A stretch of DNA of 38,397 bases from Clostridiaceae bacterium. Its GTDB lineage: Bacteria; Bacillota; Clostridia; TANB77; CAG-508. The notes under the pieces were generated by a model. That model was not told where the DNA came from. It made no database searches and worked only from the letters and a program-made list of their open reading frames with translations. The DNA is taken from NCBI GenBank assembly GCA_021771025.1, contig JAETPW010000018.1, forward strand, positions 1 through 38,397, written 5' to 3'. Below are positions 17,937 through 28,110 of this stretch, piece after piece. Both the position numbers and the translations under genes were made by a program. Position 1 is the stretch's first letter. Each line of letters opens with the position of its first letter.

Positions 17937-17965
17937 TTGTAAATTTGGAAAAAAGAGGTTAAAAT
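17937..17965 (+). promoter_or_regulatory. sigma-A promoter of pth
   Basis: TTGTAA (17937-17942), a 17-base spacer and TAAAAT (17960-17965). It lies about 29 bases before the pth start and probably drives pth and rng. Confidence 0.6.
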
Positions 17966-17993
17966 AGATGAGAACCAAAAAAGGAGAAAAACC

Positions 17994-18551
17994 ATGTATA
18001 TCATAGTAGGATTAGGAAATCCAGAACAAGACTATGCCAGAACAAGGCATAATATGGGATTTGAAGTCATTAACCAAATAGCAGAAAAATATCAATTGTC
18101 TGTCAATAAAAATAAATTTAAAGGTCTATGCCAAACAGGTACCATCGAAGGGGAAAAAGTATTACTACTAAAACCACAAACGTATATGAACTTAAGTGGA
18201 GAATCCATTCGTGAAGCTATGGACTTTTATCGCGTTGATCCACAGCAAATTCTTGTCATCTATGATGACATGGACCTAGAAAAAGGCATCATTAAAATCC
18301 GTAAAAAAGGCGGAGCAGGGTCACATAATGGAATGAAATCAGTCATAAAAGAGTTAGGAACAGAAGAATTTCCACGCATTCGAGTAGGAATAGGAAAGCC
18401 AGAAGGTCCTTACGATAAAATCAATTATGTTATAGGGCATATCCCAAACGAAGAATATGAAGTGTTAAAGCAAGGAATCAACCAAGCGACCAAAGGTGTT
18501 ACTGCTATTCTTACGCAAGGGATAGATGTAGCCATGAATCAGTATAATTAG
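17994..18551 (+). CDS. pth: peptidyl-tRNA hydrolase
   Basis: Recycles tRNA by cutting peptidyl-tRNA released from stalled ribosomes. The 185-residue protein has the full set of Pth motifs. These are VGLGNPEQDYARTRHNMGF with the catalytic histidine at residue 19, LLKPQTYMNLSGES, VIYDDMDLEKG with the catalytic aspartate, and KGGAGSHNGMKSVI followed by FPRIRVGIGKP. AAAAAAGGAG precedes the ATG. The ribonuclease gene starts 21 bases after its stop, so the two are likely co-transcribed. Confidence 0.96.
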   Translation: MYIIVGLGNPEQDYARTRHNMGFEVINQIAEKYQLSVNKNKFKGLCQTGTIEGEKVLLLKPQTYMNLSGESIREAMDFYRVDPQQILVIYDDMDLEKGIIKIRKKGGAGSHNGMKSVIKELGTEEFPRIRVGIGKPEGPYDKINYVIGHIPNEEYEVLKQGINQATKGVTAILTQGIDVAMNQYN

Positions 18552-18572
18552 GCAAAAGAAAGGATGTCATAC

Positions 18573-19760
18573 ATGTTAGAATTAATGATCAAAAAACGTA
18601 ATCAAGAAGAAATAGCCTTAGTAGAAAATGGAAATTTAATTGAATATTACCGCGGAACAGAAGATAGTCAGCGTAAAGAAGGAAATATCTATTTAGGAAT
18701 CGTAAAAGATATTATTAAAGGAATGCAATCTGCTTTCGTCGATATTGGAACAGAAAAAAATAGTTTTATTCACTTAAAAGATATTTTACCTAAAGTAGAC
18801 GAAAAGAAAGAACAAATTGATGAATCTATCAGTATAGGACAAGTCATCAAACCAAATCAAAAAATCGTTGTGCAAGTAAAAAAAGACAGCAACGAAAAAA
18901 AAGGAGCAAGAGTTTCTACACATATCAATTTACCAAGTAAATACATTGTTCTTATGCCAGAAACCGATATCATAACCATATCTCAAAAAATCGAAGATAA
19001 GCAAGAACAAAAACGATTAATGGAATTGGTAGAAGAACACTTAACAGAAGGAAATGGAGCGATTATTAGAACCTCAGCCAAAGGCAAAACACAAGAGATT
19101 ATTGATGACATTACCAAAGTAGAAGCAAAATGGAAATCCATCAAACAAAAAGTAGAAAAAGCACAGAAAACAAACAAAGTAGGTCTCCTATATCAGGCAG
19201 AAGGCATAGCAGAAAAAATGCTTATTGATTTAGCGGATAAAAAAATTGAACGTATTGTAGTAGATGATTTACAAGAAGAAAAAAGAATAAAAGAATTTCA
19301 AAGTCAAAATCCAGAATTAGTAAACGTTAAAATCGAATACCAAGACAAAGACATTTTTTCACCCTATGATTTAGAAAAGCAGATAGAAAAACGAAACAAT
19401 CGAAAAGTATGGTTAAAATGTGGAGGATTCATAACCATAGATGCTACCGAAGCCTTAACTGCAATTGATGTCAATACAGGCAAATATACAGGTAACAAAA
19501 ACTTAGAACAAACCGTATACAAAGTAAACGAAGAAGCTACCATTGAAATTGCTAAACAACTAAGACTAAGAGACATCGGAGGAATTATAATCATCGATTA
19601 CATAGATATGAAAAGTGCAGAAAATAAAGAAAAAATTGAAGACTTATTAATGGAAAAATTAAAAAGTGATCGTAGCAAAACTCAAGTAGAGGGATTTACT
19701 AAATTAGACTTAATGGAAATGACAAGAAAACACATATGTAGCCACAATGAAGAAGACTAG
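18573..19760 (+). CDS. rng: ribonuclease G/E family endoribonuclease, C-terminally shortened
   Basis: Cuts single-stranded RNA; RNase G matures rRNA and turns over mRNA. An S1-type domain contains YLGIVKDIIKGMQSAFVDIG and NSFIHLKDILP. The DNase I-like catalytic core carries ATEALTAIDVNTGKYTGNKN with Asp299, and GGIIIIDYIDM with Asp342, the expected metal ligands. The protein stops right after LMEMTRKHICSHNEED. Family members usually continue from MTRKR for 20 or more residues into a CPxCxG zinc-link motif that holds the dimer. That motif is missing, and the stop codon lies at the edge of a REP-like repeat. I chose ATG 18573 over 18564 because AAAGAAAGGA is then properly spaced. Confidence 0.85.
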   Translation: MLELMIKKRNQEEIALVENGNLIEYYRGTEDSQRKEGNIYLGIVKDIIKGMQSAFVDIGTEKNSFIHLKDILPKVDEKKEQIDESISIGQVIKPNQKIVVQVKKDSNEKKGARVSTHINLPSKYIVLMPETDIITISQKIEDKQEQKRLMELVEEHLTEGNGAIIRTSAKGKTQEIIDDITKVEAKWKSIKQKVEKAQKTNKVGLLYQAEGIAEKMLIDLADKKIERIVVDDLQEEKRIKEFQSQNPELVNVKIEYQDKDIFSPYDLEKQIEKRNNRKVWLKCGGFITIDATEALTAIDVNTGKYTGNKNLEQTVYKVNEEATIEIAKQLRLRDIGGIIIIDYIDMKSAENKEKIEDLLMEKLKSDRSKTQVEGFTKLDLMEMTRKHICSHNEED

Positions 19761-19808
19761 GGAAATAAAGGGGACGCCCTTTTTTTCCCTAGTCAAAATT
19801 TCCCTATT
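19758..19808. repeat. single-arm copy of the GGGGACGCCC REP-like repeat
   Basis: TAGGGAAATAAAGGGGACGC and the following CCTTTTTTTCCCTA match the left arm of the palindrome at 9070. The copy closes with AAATTTCCCTA. The repeat provides the TAG stop codon of the ribonuclease gene, as it does for the debranching enzyme. Confidence 0.75.
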
Positions 19809-19882
19809 TCTTTTTTCTATTGCGATGAATAAAGAGGTTTAAACAGAACAATCAAATCAAGTAAAAAAAGGAGTATACTATC

Positions 19883-21253
19883 ATGAAAGTAGGATTTATT
19901 TCCTTAGGATGTAGTAAAAATTTAATAGACACAGAAGTAGCCATCGGAAAATTTCAACATCATCACATGCACATCGTCAATGATCCACAAAAAGCAGATA
20001 TGATCGTCATTAATACCTGTGGGTTCATCGATTCTGCCAAAGAAGAAGCCATACAAACTATATTAGAAATGGCAGAATACAAAAAGCAAAAATGCCGTTA
20101 TTTAGTCGTTATGGGGTGCTTAGTAGAACGCTATTACGATGATTTACCAAAAGCCATGCCAGAAGTTGATTTATGGATTAAACTAGAAGATTATGATCAT
20201 TTTTGGACATTAATTGATGATTTAATTCGTTACGATAAAGTAGAAAAATCCCCTCGAAAACTAAGCACTAAGTTATCCGAAATGAAACCATTGCCTTTAC
20301 CTACTTTAGAGGAATATCAAGATCGAGTATTAACCACAGGAAAAAATTATGCTTACCTAAAAATAGGAGAAGGATGCAGTAATCGCTGTACCTATTGTGC
20401 GATTCCTTATATCAGAGGACCATTTATCAGTCGCCCTCAAGAAGAAATTGTAGAAGAAGCAAAACATTTAGCAAAACAAGGAATCAAAGAAATCATTTTG
20501 ATTGCTCAAGACACCACTAAATATGGGGTGGATTTATATGGCGAGTCAAAATTAGCAGAGCTTTTGCAAGAAATAAGTAATATACCAGAGATCCACTGGG
20601 TTCGTTTTCTCTATGCCTACCCAGAAGGAATAACCGATGAATTAATTGAGGTAGTAGCTAAAAATGACAAAGTAGCTAATTATTTTGATATTCCCATTCA
20701 ACATATTTCAGATGCAGTTCTAAAACGCATGAACCGAAGAACAAATCAAAAACAGATAGAAGAGTTGTTACACAAAATAAGAAATAAAATTCCAAGCGTA
20801 GTTTTACGAACCAGCATTATCGTAGGATTTCCCGGAGAAACCAAGGAAGATTTTGACCAGCTATTAACTTTTATCGAGCAAGCTAAATTTGATAAGTTAG
20901 GGGCTTTCCCTTATTCAAAAGAAGAAGGAACGCCAGCTGCAAAATTACCTGAACAAATTCATGGAAATATCAAAAAAGCAAGATACCGTAAATTGATGGA
21001 AAAACAACAAATCATTTCAAAAGAAAAATTGGAAGAAAAAATAGGACAAGAAGTGGAAATACTCATCGAAGATATTTCTTTTGACGGTAAATACTTCATC
21101 GGAAGAACTAAGCAAGATGTACCAGAAATTGATGGAGTAGCTTATGTATTGGCAACACACGAGCAGGGAGAACAATCTTTAATTAATCATTTTATTATCG
21201 GAAATATTACCAAAGTAAACGATTATGATGTTGTCGTAAAACAAAAGGAATAG
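19883..21253 (+). CDS. rimO: ribosomal protein uS12 methylthiotransferase RimO
   Basis: Radical SAM enzyme that adds a methylthio group to the conserved aspartate of ribosomal protein S12. The N-terminal domain begins MKVGFISLGCSKNLIDTE, with further cluster cysteines in VINTCGFIDSAKEEA and VVMGCLVERY. The radical SAM motif CSNRCTYCAIPYIRGPF lies near residue 164. A C-terminal TRAM domain (about 390-456) contains EVEILIEDISFDGKYFIGR. The SLGCSKN opening and the IRGPFISRP string separate RimO from MiaB. AAAAAAAGGAG precedes the ATG. It follows the repeat after rng and is followed by a new consensus promoter. Confidence 0.95.
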   Translation: MKVGFISLGCSKNLIDTEVAIGKFQHHHMHIVNDPQKADMIVINTCGFIDSAKEEAIQTILEMAEYKKQKCRYLVVMGCLVERYYDDLPKAMPEVDLWIKLEDYDHFWTLIDDLIRYDKVEKSPRKLSTKLSEMKPLPLPTLEEYQDRVLTTGKNYAYLKIGEGCSNRCTYCAIPYIRGPFISRPQEEIVEEAKHLAKQGIKEIILIAQDTTKYGVDLYGESKLAELLQEISNIPEIHWVRFLYAYPEGITDELIEVVAKNDKVANYFDIPIQHISDAVLKRMNRRTNQKQIEELLHKIRNKIPSVVLRTSIIVGFPGETKEDFDQLLTFIEQAKFDKLGAFPYSKEEGTPAAKLPEQIHGNIKKARYRKLMEKQQIISKEKLEEKIGQEVEILIEDISFDGKYFIGRTKQDVPEIDGVAYVLATHEQGEQSLINHFIIGNITKVNDYDVVVKQKE

Positions 21254-21282
21254 TAAAAAAAGAAATACATTATTTGCTAAAA

Positions 21283-21311
21283 TTGACATAATAGCAAAAA
21301 AGAAGTATAAT
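21283..21311 (+). promoter_or_regulatory. perfect consensus sigma-A promoter
   Basis: TTGACA (21283-21288), a 17-base spacer and TATAAT (21306-21311), both boxes perfect. The first in-frame ATG of the downstream frame (21310) lies inside the -10 box, so translation must start further downstream. Confidence 0.9.
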
Positions 21312-21351
21312 GGAGTTAACAAAAAATTTCGGAGGAAGTACCCAGAAGAAA

Positions 21352-21687
21352 ATGTTCTGGGGAAAAAATGCTATGAGAAAAGGCAAAGGATTCCGGCTGG
21401 TAGCCGGAAAAGAAGAAATCCTCAATTTATTGAGGAAAGCCATCTATGTGGCGGTAATTTTGGCAAGTATCATTTTCTTGTTTTTTCCCCATAAGGGGAC
21501 TGAGAAGTCTCTTGAGGGGAAAAGAATGGAAGTGGTCGATTCCCCTAGTACTAGGTTTCCCTACGATGTGGGAGACGTAGTGGTACTCACAGGAAATTAC
21601 AAGTATATCATCATGAGTGACTCATTGGTGGCGTATGAAACCACTGATGGGGTACTAGTAGATGAGATATTTCTGGAAGGGCTGTAG
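21352..21687 (+). CDS. small membrane protein of unknown function
   Basis: A 111-residue protein from this start, with a basic N-terminus, one hydrophobic segment (AIYVAVILASIIFLFFP, about residues 30-46) and a C-terminal soluble part that looks like a small beta domain (FPYDVGDVVVLTGNYKYIIM, VAYETTDGVLVDEIFLEGL). I do not recognise a family. The start at 21352 is chosen because a perfect promoter excludes the earlier ATG and GGAGGAAG lies at 21331-21338. The spacing is long, so ATG 21373 is also possible. It has its own strong promoter and a terminator overlapping its stop, so it is a single-gene transcript, likely abundant. Confidence 0.6.
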   Translation: MFWGKNAMRKGKGFRLVAGKEEILNLLRKAIYVAVILASIIFLFFPHKGTEKSLEGKRMEVVDSPSTRFPYDVGDVVVLTGNYKYIIMSDSLVAYETTDGVLVDEIFLEGL

Positions 21688-21706
21688 ATTTATCTACAGC
21701 TTTTTT
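21681..21706 (+). terminator. strong rho-independent terminator
   Basis: A perfect 8-bp stem GCTGTAGA / TCTACAGC with a TTTA loop runs into six T. The stop codon of the small membrane protein is inside the stem. Confidence 0.9.
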
Positions 21707-21716
21707 CATAAAATGA

Positions 21717-21745
21717 TTGAAAAATAAGCCAAATTCAAGTATAAT
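21717..21745 (+). promoter_or_regulatory. sigma-A promoter of trpS
   Basis: TTGAAA (21717-21722), a 17-base spacer and TATAAT (21740-21745), directly after the preceding terminator. The ~50-base leader to trpS is too short for a T-box, and I see none. Confidence 0.8.
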
Positions 21746-21799
21746 AAACAAAATGAATAACTAAAATTAAGTATAAATCAAAGGAAGGACAAAAATAAA

Positions 21800-24207
<2,408 letters not shown>

Positions 24208-24218
24208 GAGGTTTTGAT

Positions 24219-25196
24219 ATGGATTATCCACCATATAACATAACGGACAAAATGTTAGGGTATGTTTCTGAAATAATGGAAAAAGTAGGAGAGATAAATA
24301 GCTATATGAATTTAACGAAAAAGCCAGAATTAAGAAAACAAACAAGAATTAATTCTATTCATTCCTCTCTTGCCATAGAAAATAATCCACTATCACTTAA
24401 GCAAGTTAAAGATATCATTGATGGAAACATAGTAATTGGAAATCGAAATGATATTCAAGAGGTCAAAAATGCTTATCAAGCATATGAAGAACTAGACAAT
24501 ATTAATCCCTATTCAGAAAAGGATTTAAAGAAAATCCATGGTATCATGACATTTTTAATTCTAGATAATAATGGAAAATATAGAAATCATGGAGAAGGTG
24601 TTTATGATGGAGATAGATGTATATTTACTGCTCCATCTGAAAAATTGGTACCAGAACTTATGGGGCAACTTTTTGATTGGATAAATAAAGAAAAAGATAG
24701 GGTAAATCCCTTAATTCTTTCATCTGTCTTTCATTATGAGTTTTTGTTTATCCATCCTTTTTCTGATGGAAATGGTAGAACTGCTAGATTATGGCAGACT
24801 GCTATTCTTTCCAATTGGAAAGATATTTTTGGTTATATGCCAATAGAAAATTTAATAAAAAAAAATCAGCCAGAGTATTATCAAGCAATTGATACTTGTA
24901 ATAAACTAGGAAACTCAAATGTTTTTATTGAATTTTTGCTTAAAATGATTAATGAAACTATAGATAAAATAGTAATTGAACAAAATACTACACAAGAAAC
25001 TACACAAGAAACTACACAAGAAAAAATCATTGAATTGATTAAAGAGAATCCTAATATTACCCAAGTAGAAATGGCAAAAAAGCTAGGAGTAAGTAGAGAT
25101 GGAATTTCTTATCATATAAAAGTGTTAAAAGAAAGTAAGATGATTGAAAGAGTTGGATCTACTAAAAGTGGTAGTTGGAGAATAGTAAAAGAATAA
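24219..25196 (+). CDS. Fic family protein with C-terminal winged helix domain
   Basis: A Fic-domain enzyme likely to transfer AMP (or another nucleotide phosphate) to a target protein. The inhibitory helix motif SSLAIENN near residue 46 is of the S-x-x-x-E-N type and precedes the Fic domain, so it is class II. NGKYRNHGEGVYDGD and FIFTAPSEK form the flap. HPFSDGNGRTARLWQ near residue 180 is a fully intact catalytic loop. Residues 257-268 are three TTQE repeats. The last ~60 residues form a helix-turn-helix domain (TQVEMAKKLGVSRDGISYHI) suggesting autoregulation or DNA binding. AGGAGG is six bases before the ATG and overlaps the obgE stop. It is an accessory gene set between obgE and rpsO. Confidence 0.93.
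   Translation: MDYPPYNITDKMLGYVSEIMEKVGEINSYMNLTKKPELRKQTRINSIHSSLAIENNPLSLKQVKDIIDGNIVIGNRNDIQEVKNAYQAYEELDNINPYSEKDLKKIHGIMTFLILDNNGKYRNHGEGVYDGDRCIFTAPSEKLVPELMGQLFDWINKEKDRVNPLILSSVFHYEFLFIHPFSDGNGRTARLWQTAILSNWKDIFGYMPIENLIKKNQPEYYQAIDTCNKLGNSNVFIEFLLKMINETIDKIVIEQNTTQETTQETTQEKIIELIKENPNITQVEMAKKLGVSRDGISYHIKVLKESKMIERVGSTKSGSWRIVKE
24987..25022 (+). repeat. three perfect 12-bp tandem repeats inside the fic gene
   Basis: ACTACACAAGAA occurs three times in a row, encoding TTQE each time. It forms the linker between the Fic and winged-helix domains. Copy number changes would keep the frame and only alter linker length. Confidence 0.95.
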
Positions 25197-25220
25197 AAGA
25201 AGAAAAAATCCCCAAACCCC

Positions 25221-25249
25221 TTGATCTTTTCTCAAAAGTATAGTAAAAT
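25221..25249 (+). promoter_or_regulatory. sigma-A promoter of rpsO
   Basis: TTGATC (25221-25226), a 17-base spacer and TAAAAT (25244-25249). It gives a leader of about 95 bases that contains an AAACT/AGTTT hairpin (near 25301-25320) and could host S15 autoregulation, which I cannot confirm. Confidence 0.6.
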
Positions 25250-25349
25250 AGGTATGTCAAAACAAAGGCAATCCTTTTACTTAGCCCAAAAGAAAGCACC
25301 AAACTTTATGGCTCAGTTTAAGGAGATAAAAAATATAGGAGGTGTAACA

Positions 25350-25613
25350 ATGACAAAGGAAAGAAAACAAGAAATCATTCAAAAATATAAAAGAGAAGAA
25401 AACGATACTGGTTCACCAGAAGTTCAAATTGCTCTTTTAACCGAAAGAATCAATGAATTAACTGAACATCTAAAAGTACATATGAAAGACAATCATTCAA
25501 GACGTGGTCTTTTAAAAATGGTAGGAAAAAGAAGAAACTTACTTAACTACTTAGCCAAAAAAGATGTACAAAGATACAGAGATATTCTTGAACAATTAGG
25601 ATTAAGAAAATAA
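25350..25613 (+). CDS. rpsO: 30S ribosomal protein S15
   Basis: Binds 16S rRNA early in small-subunit assembly. The 87-residue protein matches the family throughout: [55 protein letters not shown] and [22 protein letters not shown] precedes the ATG. The frame is open back to 25221, but that part is promoter and leader. It is followed by a terminator, a long inverted repeat and pnp, the same gene order as in many bacteria. Confidence 0.98.
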   Translation: MTKERKQEIIQKYKREENDTGSPEVQIALLTERINELTEHLKVHMKDNHSRRGLLKMVGKRRNLLNYLAKKDVQRYRDILEQLGLRK

Positions 25614-25615
25614 AG

Positions 25616-25650
25616 AAAAAGCCTGTGCTTATTTTGGCATAGGCTTTTTA
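25616..25650 (+). terminator. terminator after rpsO
   Basis: AAAAAGCCTGTGC pairs with GCATAGGCTTTTT (one G-U) just after the rpsO stop. The run of T suits a rho-independent terminator, so pnp may rely partly on read-through or its own promoter. Confidence 0.85.
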
Positions 25651-25654
25651 GAAA

Positions 25655-25771
25655 TCTTGACATAAGCAAAAATTTAGGTAAGTAGCTTGTATCCTATTCT
25701 AGTACATAAAAAATAAAAAAATGGCTAGAATAAGATAGAGGTTACCATCTAAATTTACTTAATGGTCAAGA
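25655..25771. repeat. long imperfect inverted repeat in the rpsO-pnp gap
   Basis: The left arm (25655-25702, starting TCTTGAC and ending CCTATTCTAG) and the right arm (25725-25771, starting CTAGAATAAGATAG and ending GGTCAAGA) are imperfect reverse complements with a few gaps and mismatches and a 22-base loop. It resembles either a small MITE-like insertion or a structured pnp leader. Confidence 0.7.
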
Positions 25772-25779
25772 AAAATTAA

Positions 25780-25819
25780 ATAGGGAAAAAATCCCTAGGG
25801 AAAAAAAGGGCGTCCCCTT
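25780..25819. repeat. half copy of the GGGGACGCCC REP-like repeat
   Basis: TAGGGAAAAAATCCCTAGGG followed by AAAAAAAGGGCGTCCCCTT matches the right arm of the palindrome at 9070-9148, in reverse orientation to the copy at 19758. It lies 13 bases before the pnp ribosome binding site region. Confidence 0.75.
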
Positions 25820-25849
25820 GGTGCGAATTAAATATAAAGGAGAGATTTT

Positions 25850-27970
25850 ATGTTAAAAACATATGAAACAGAACTAGCCGGAAGAAAGCTAGTATTTGAA
25901 ACAGGAAAAATGGCAGGACTAGCTAATGGAAGTGTACTTGTTCGTTATGGAGATACTTGCGTTATCGTTAATGTAACAGCATCGAAAGAACCAAGAGATG
26001 GGATTGACTTTTTCCCATTATCAGTAGATTATGAAGAAAAATTGTATTCTGTAGGGAAAATTCCAGGGTCATTCCAAAAAAGAGAAGGAAGACCAAGTGA
26101 TAAAGCCATATTAACATCAAGAGCAATTGATAGACCACTTAGACCACTATTTCCAAAGGATTTTCGTAATGATGTAGTAGTTGTTGCTACTGTATTATCA
26201 GTAGATCAAGATAATTCACCAGAAGTAGCTGCTATGATAGGAGCATCTGCTGCTTTATCTATTTCTGATATTCCTTTTGGTGGACCAACAGCTGCTGTTA
26301 ATGTTGGACTAGTGAATGGCGAAATCATCATCAACCCAACAGAAGCACAAAGAGAAACTAGTGATTTAACTTTAACCGTGGCTGGAACAGAAGGAAAAAT
26401 AGCCATGATCGAAGCAGGAGCAAATGAAGTTTCAGAAGAGATTATGCTAGAAGCTATCAAAAAAGCACATTTGGAAATTCAAAAAATGTGTCAATTTATA
26501 AGCAAAATGAAAGAAGAAATTGGTAAACCAAAATTTGACTATCAATCTTTTGAAGTAGACCACGATGTTTACGAATGGGTATACCAAAATTTTGAAGCAC
26601 AGATGAAAGAGGCTGTACAAGAAAAAGATAAGGATGCAAGAGATAACAATATTGATGAATTATCGGAAAAAATAGAGATAACCTATACAGAACAATTTGG
26701 AGAAGAACTAGCTAATGAACACAAAAAAGATATAGCAGAAGCTATCTATAAAGTAGAGAAAAAATGCGTAAGAGATATGATTTACTATGAACATAAACGT
26801 GTAGATGGAAGAAAAATCGATGAAATTCGTGAATTGTCTTGTGAAGTAGCTTTATTACCACGTGTTCATGGAAGTGCCATGTTCACCAGAGGGCAAACTC
26901 AAGTATTATCTGTTGCTACTTTAGGAATGGTTAGTGAAGAACAAACGTTAGATGGAATTGATACCGAAGAATCAAAACGTTACATGCACCAATACAATTT
27001 TCCAAGTTATAGCGTAGGAGAAGCTAGACCATCACGTGGGCCTGGAAGAAGAGAAGTAGGGCATGGAGCATTAGCCGAAAAAGCATTAGTACCAGTATTA
27101 CCAACAACAGAAGAATTCCCTTATGCTATTCGTGTTGTATCAGAAGTATTATCTTCTAATGGTTCAACTTCACAAGCCAGTATCTGTGGAAGTACATTAG
27201 CGTTAATGGATGCCGGTGTACCAATCAAAAGACCAGTAGCGGGAATATCTACAGGGTTAGTGACCAACCCAGAAGACGAAAACGACTATGTTATGCTTAC
27301 TGACATTCAAGGGCTAGAAGATTTCTTCGGAGATATGGACTTCAAAGTAGGAGGAACAGAAAAAGGAATTACGGCTATTCAAGTAGACATCAAAGTAGAT
27401 GGATTAACCTATGATGTTATTCAGGAAGCATTTGAAAGAACAAAAAATGCGAGAAATTATATCCTAAAAGACATCATGTTACCAGTCATCAGCAAGCCAA
27501 GAGAAGAAATTTCAGCCTATGCACCAAGAATCATCACCACTACCATTAAAGTAGACAAGATCAAAGACGTCATCGGACCGGGTGGAAAAATGATTAATAA
27601 AATCATTGATGAAACAGGTGTAAAAATCGACATCGAAGAAGACGGACGAGTATTTATCTATTCAGCCGACTCTCAAAAAGCCAAAGAAGCTTTAGAAATG
27701 ATTGAAGATATCGTAAGAGAAGTAGAAATAGGCGGAATCTATTATGGTGAAGTAACCAAAATCATGGCATTTGGAGCATTTATTGATTTAGGCTGTGGTG
27801 GAAAAGAAGGACTACTTCATATCTCTAAAATTTCTAAAGAGCGTATTAAAAATGTAGAGGATGTTTTACACGTAGGAGATAAAGTAACGGTAAAAGTAAC
27901 AGACATTGATGATCAAGGAAGAATTAATTTGAGTATGAAAGACTTAAGCGAAGAAGAGAATAATCAATAA
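25850..27970 (+). CDS. pnp: polyribonucleotide nucleotidyltransferase
   Basis: Phosphorolytic 3'-5' exoribonuclease of mRNA decay, acting as a trimer. Two RNase PH domains frame a helical linker. The second contains MFTRGQTQVLSVATLG, PSYSVGEARPSRGPGRRE and the catalytic-site DIQGLEDFFGDMDFKVGGTE. A KH domain (KDVIGPGGKMINKIIDETG, near residue 567) and an S1 domain (YYGEVTKIMAFGAFIDLG, near 630) follow. At 706 residues it is complete. AAAGGAGAGATTTT precedes the ATG. It is separated from rpsO by a terminator and a long hairpin that may control its expression. Confidence 0.98.
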   Translation: MLKTYETELAGRKLVFETGKMAGLANGSVLVRYGDTCVIVNVTASKEPRDGIDFFPLSVDYEEKLYSVGKIPGSFQKREGRPSDKAILTSRAIDRPLRPLFPKDFRNDVVVVATVLSVDQDNSPEVAAMIGASAALSISDIPFGGPTAAVNVGLVNGEIIINPTEAQRETSDLTLTVAGTEGKIAMIEAGANEVSEEIMLEAIKKAHLEIQKMCQFISKMKEEIGKPKFDYQSFEVDHDVYEWVYQNFEAQMKEAVQEKDKDARDNNIDELSEKIEITYTEQFGEELANEHKKDIAEAIYKVEKKCVRDMIYYEHKRVDGRKIDEIRELSCEVALLPRVHGSAMFTRGQTQVLSVATLGMVSEEQTLDGIDTEESKRYMHQYNFPSYSVGEARPSRGPGRREVGHGALAEKALVPVLPTTEEFPYAIRVVSEVLSSNGSTSQASICGSTLALMDAGVPIKRPVAGISTGLVTNPEDENDYVMLTDIQGLEDFFGDMDFKVGGTEKGITAIQVDIKVDGLTYDVIQEAFERTKNARNYILKDIMLPVISKPREEISAYAPRIITTTIKVDKIKDVIGPGGKMINKIIDETGVKIDIEEDGRVFIYSADSQKAKEALEMIEDIVREVEIGGIYYGEVTKIMAFGAFIDLGCGGKEGLLHISKISKERIKNVEDVLHVGDKVTVKVTDIDDQGRINLSMKDLSEEENNQ

Positions 27971-27984
27971 AGAGTAAATCAAGA

Positions 27985-28024
27985 TAAGGTCTTAGAAAAA
28001 ATTTTCTAGGGTCTTATTTTTTCT
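27985..28024 (+). terminator. terminator after pnp
   Basis: TAAGGTCTTAGAAAA pairs along its whole length with TTTTCTAGGGTCTTA (several G-U pairs) and is followed by a run of T. Confidence 0.75.
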
Positions 28025-28027
28025 TAG

Positions 28028-28056
28028 TTGCATTTCTCCCCATTTTATAGTAAAAT
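28028..28056 (+). promoter_or_regulatory. sigma-A promoter of the queA-tgt operon
   Basis: TTGCAT (28028-28033), a 17-base spacer and TAAAAT (28051-28056), between the pnp terminator and queA. It probably drives queA, the metallopeptidase gene, tgt and the WG-repeat gene, which are all tightly spaced. Confidence 0.65.
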
Positions 28057-28110
28057 AATACTACTGACGAAAAATACACCAAAAAGCAGAAAGAAGGAAA
28101 AAAGAAAACC

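Noticed and set aside
21746..21799. T-box or trp leader before trpS
   Set aside because: The leader is only about 50 bases, with no terminator hairpin or T-box sequence.
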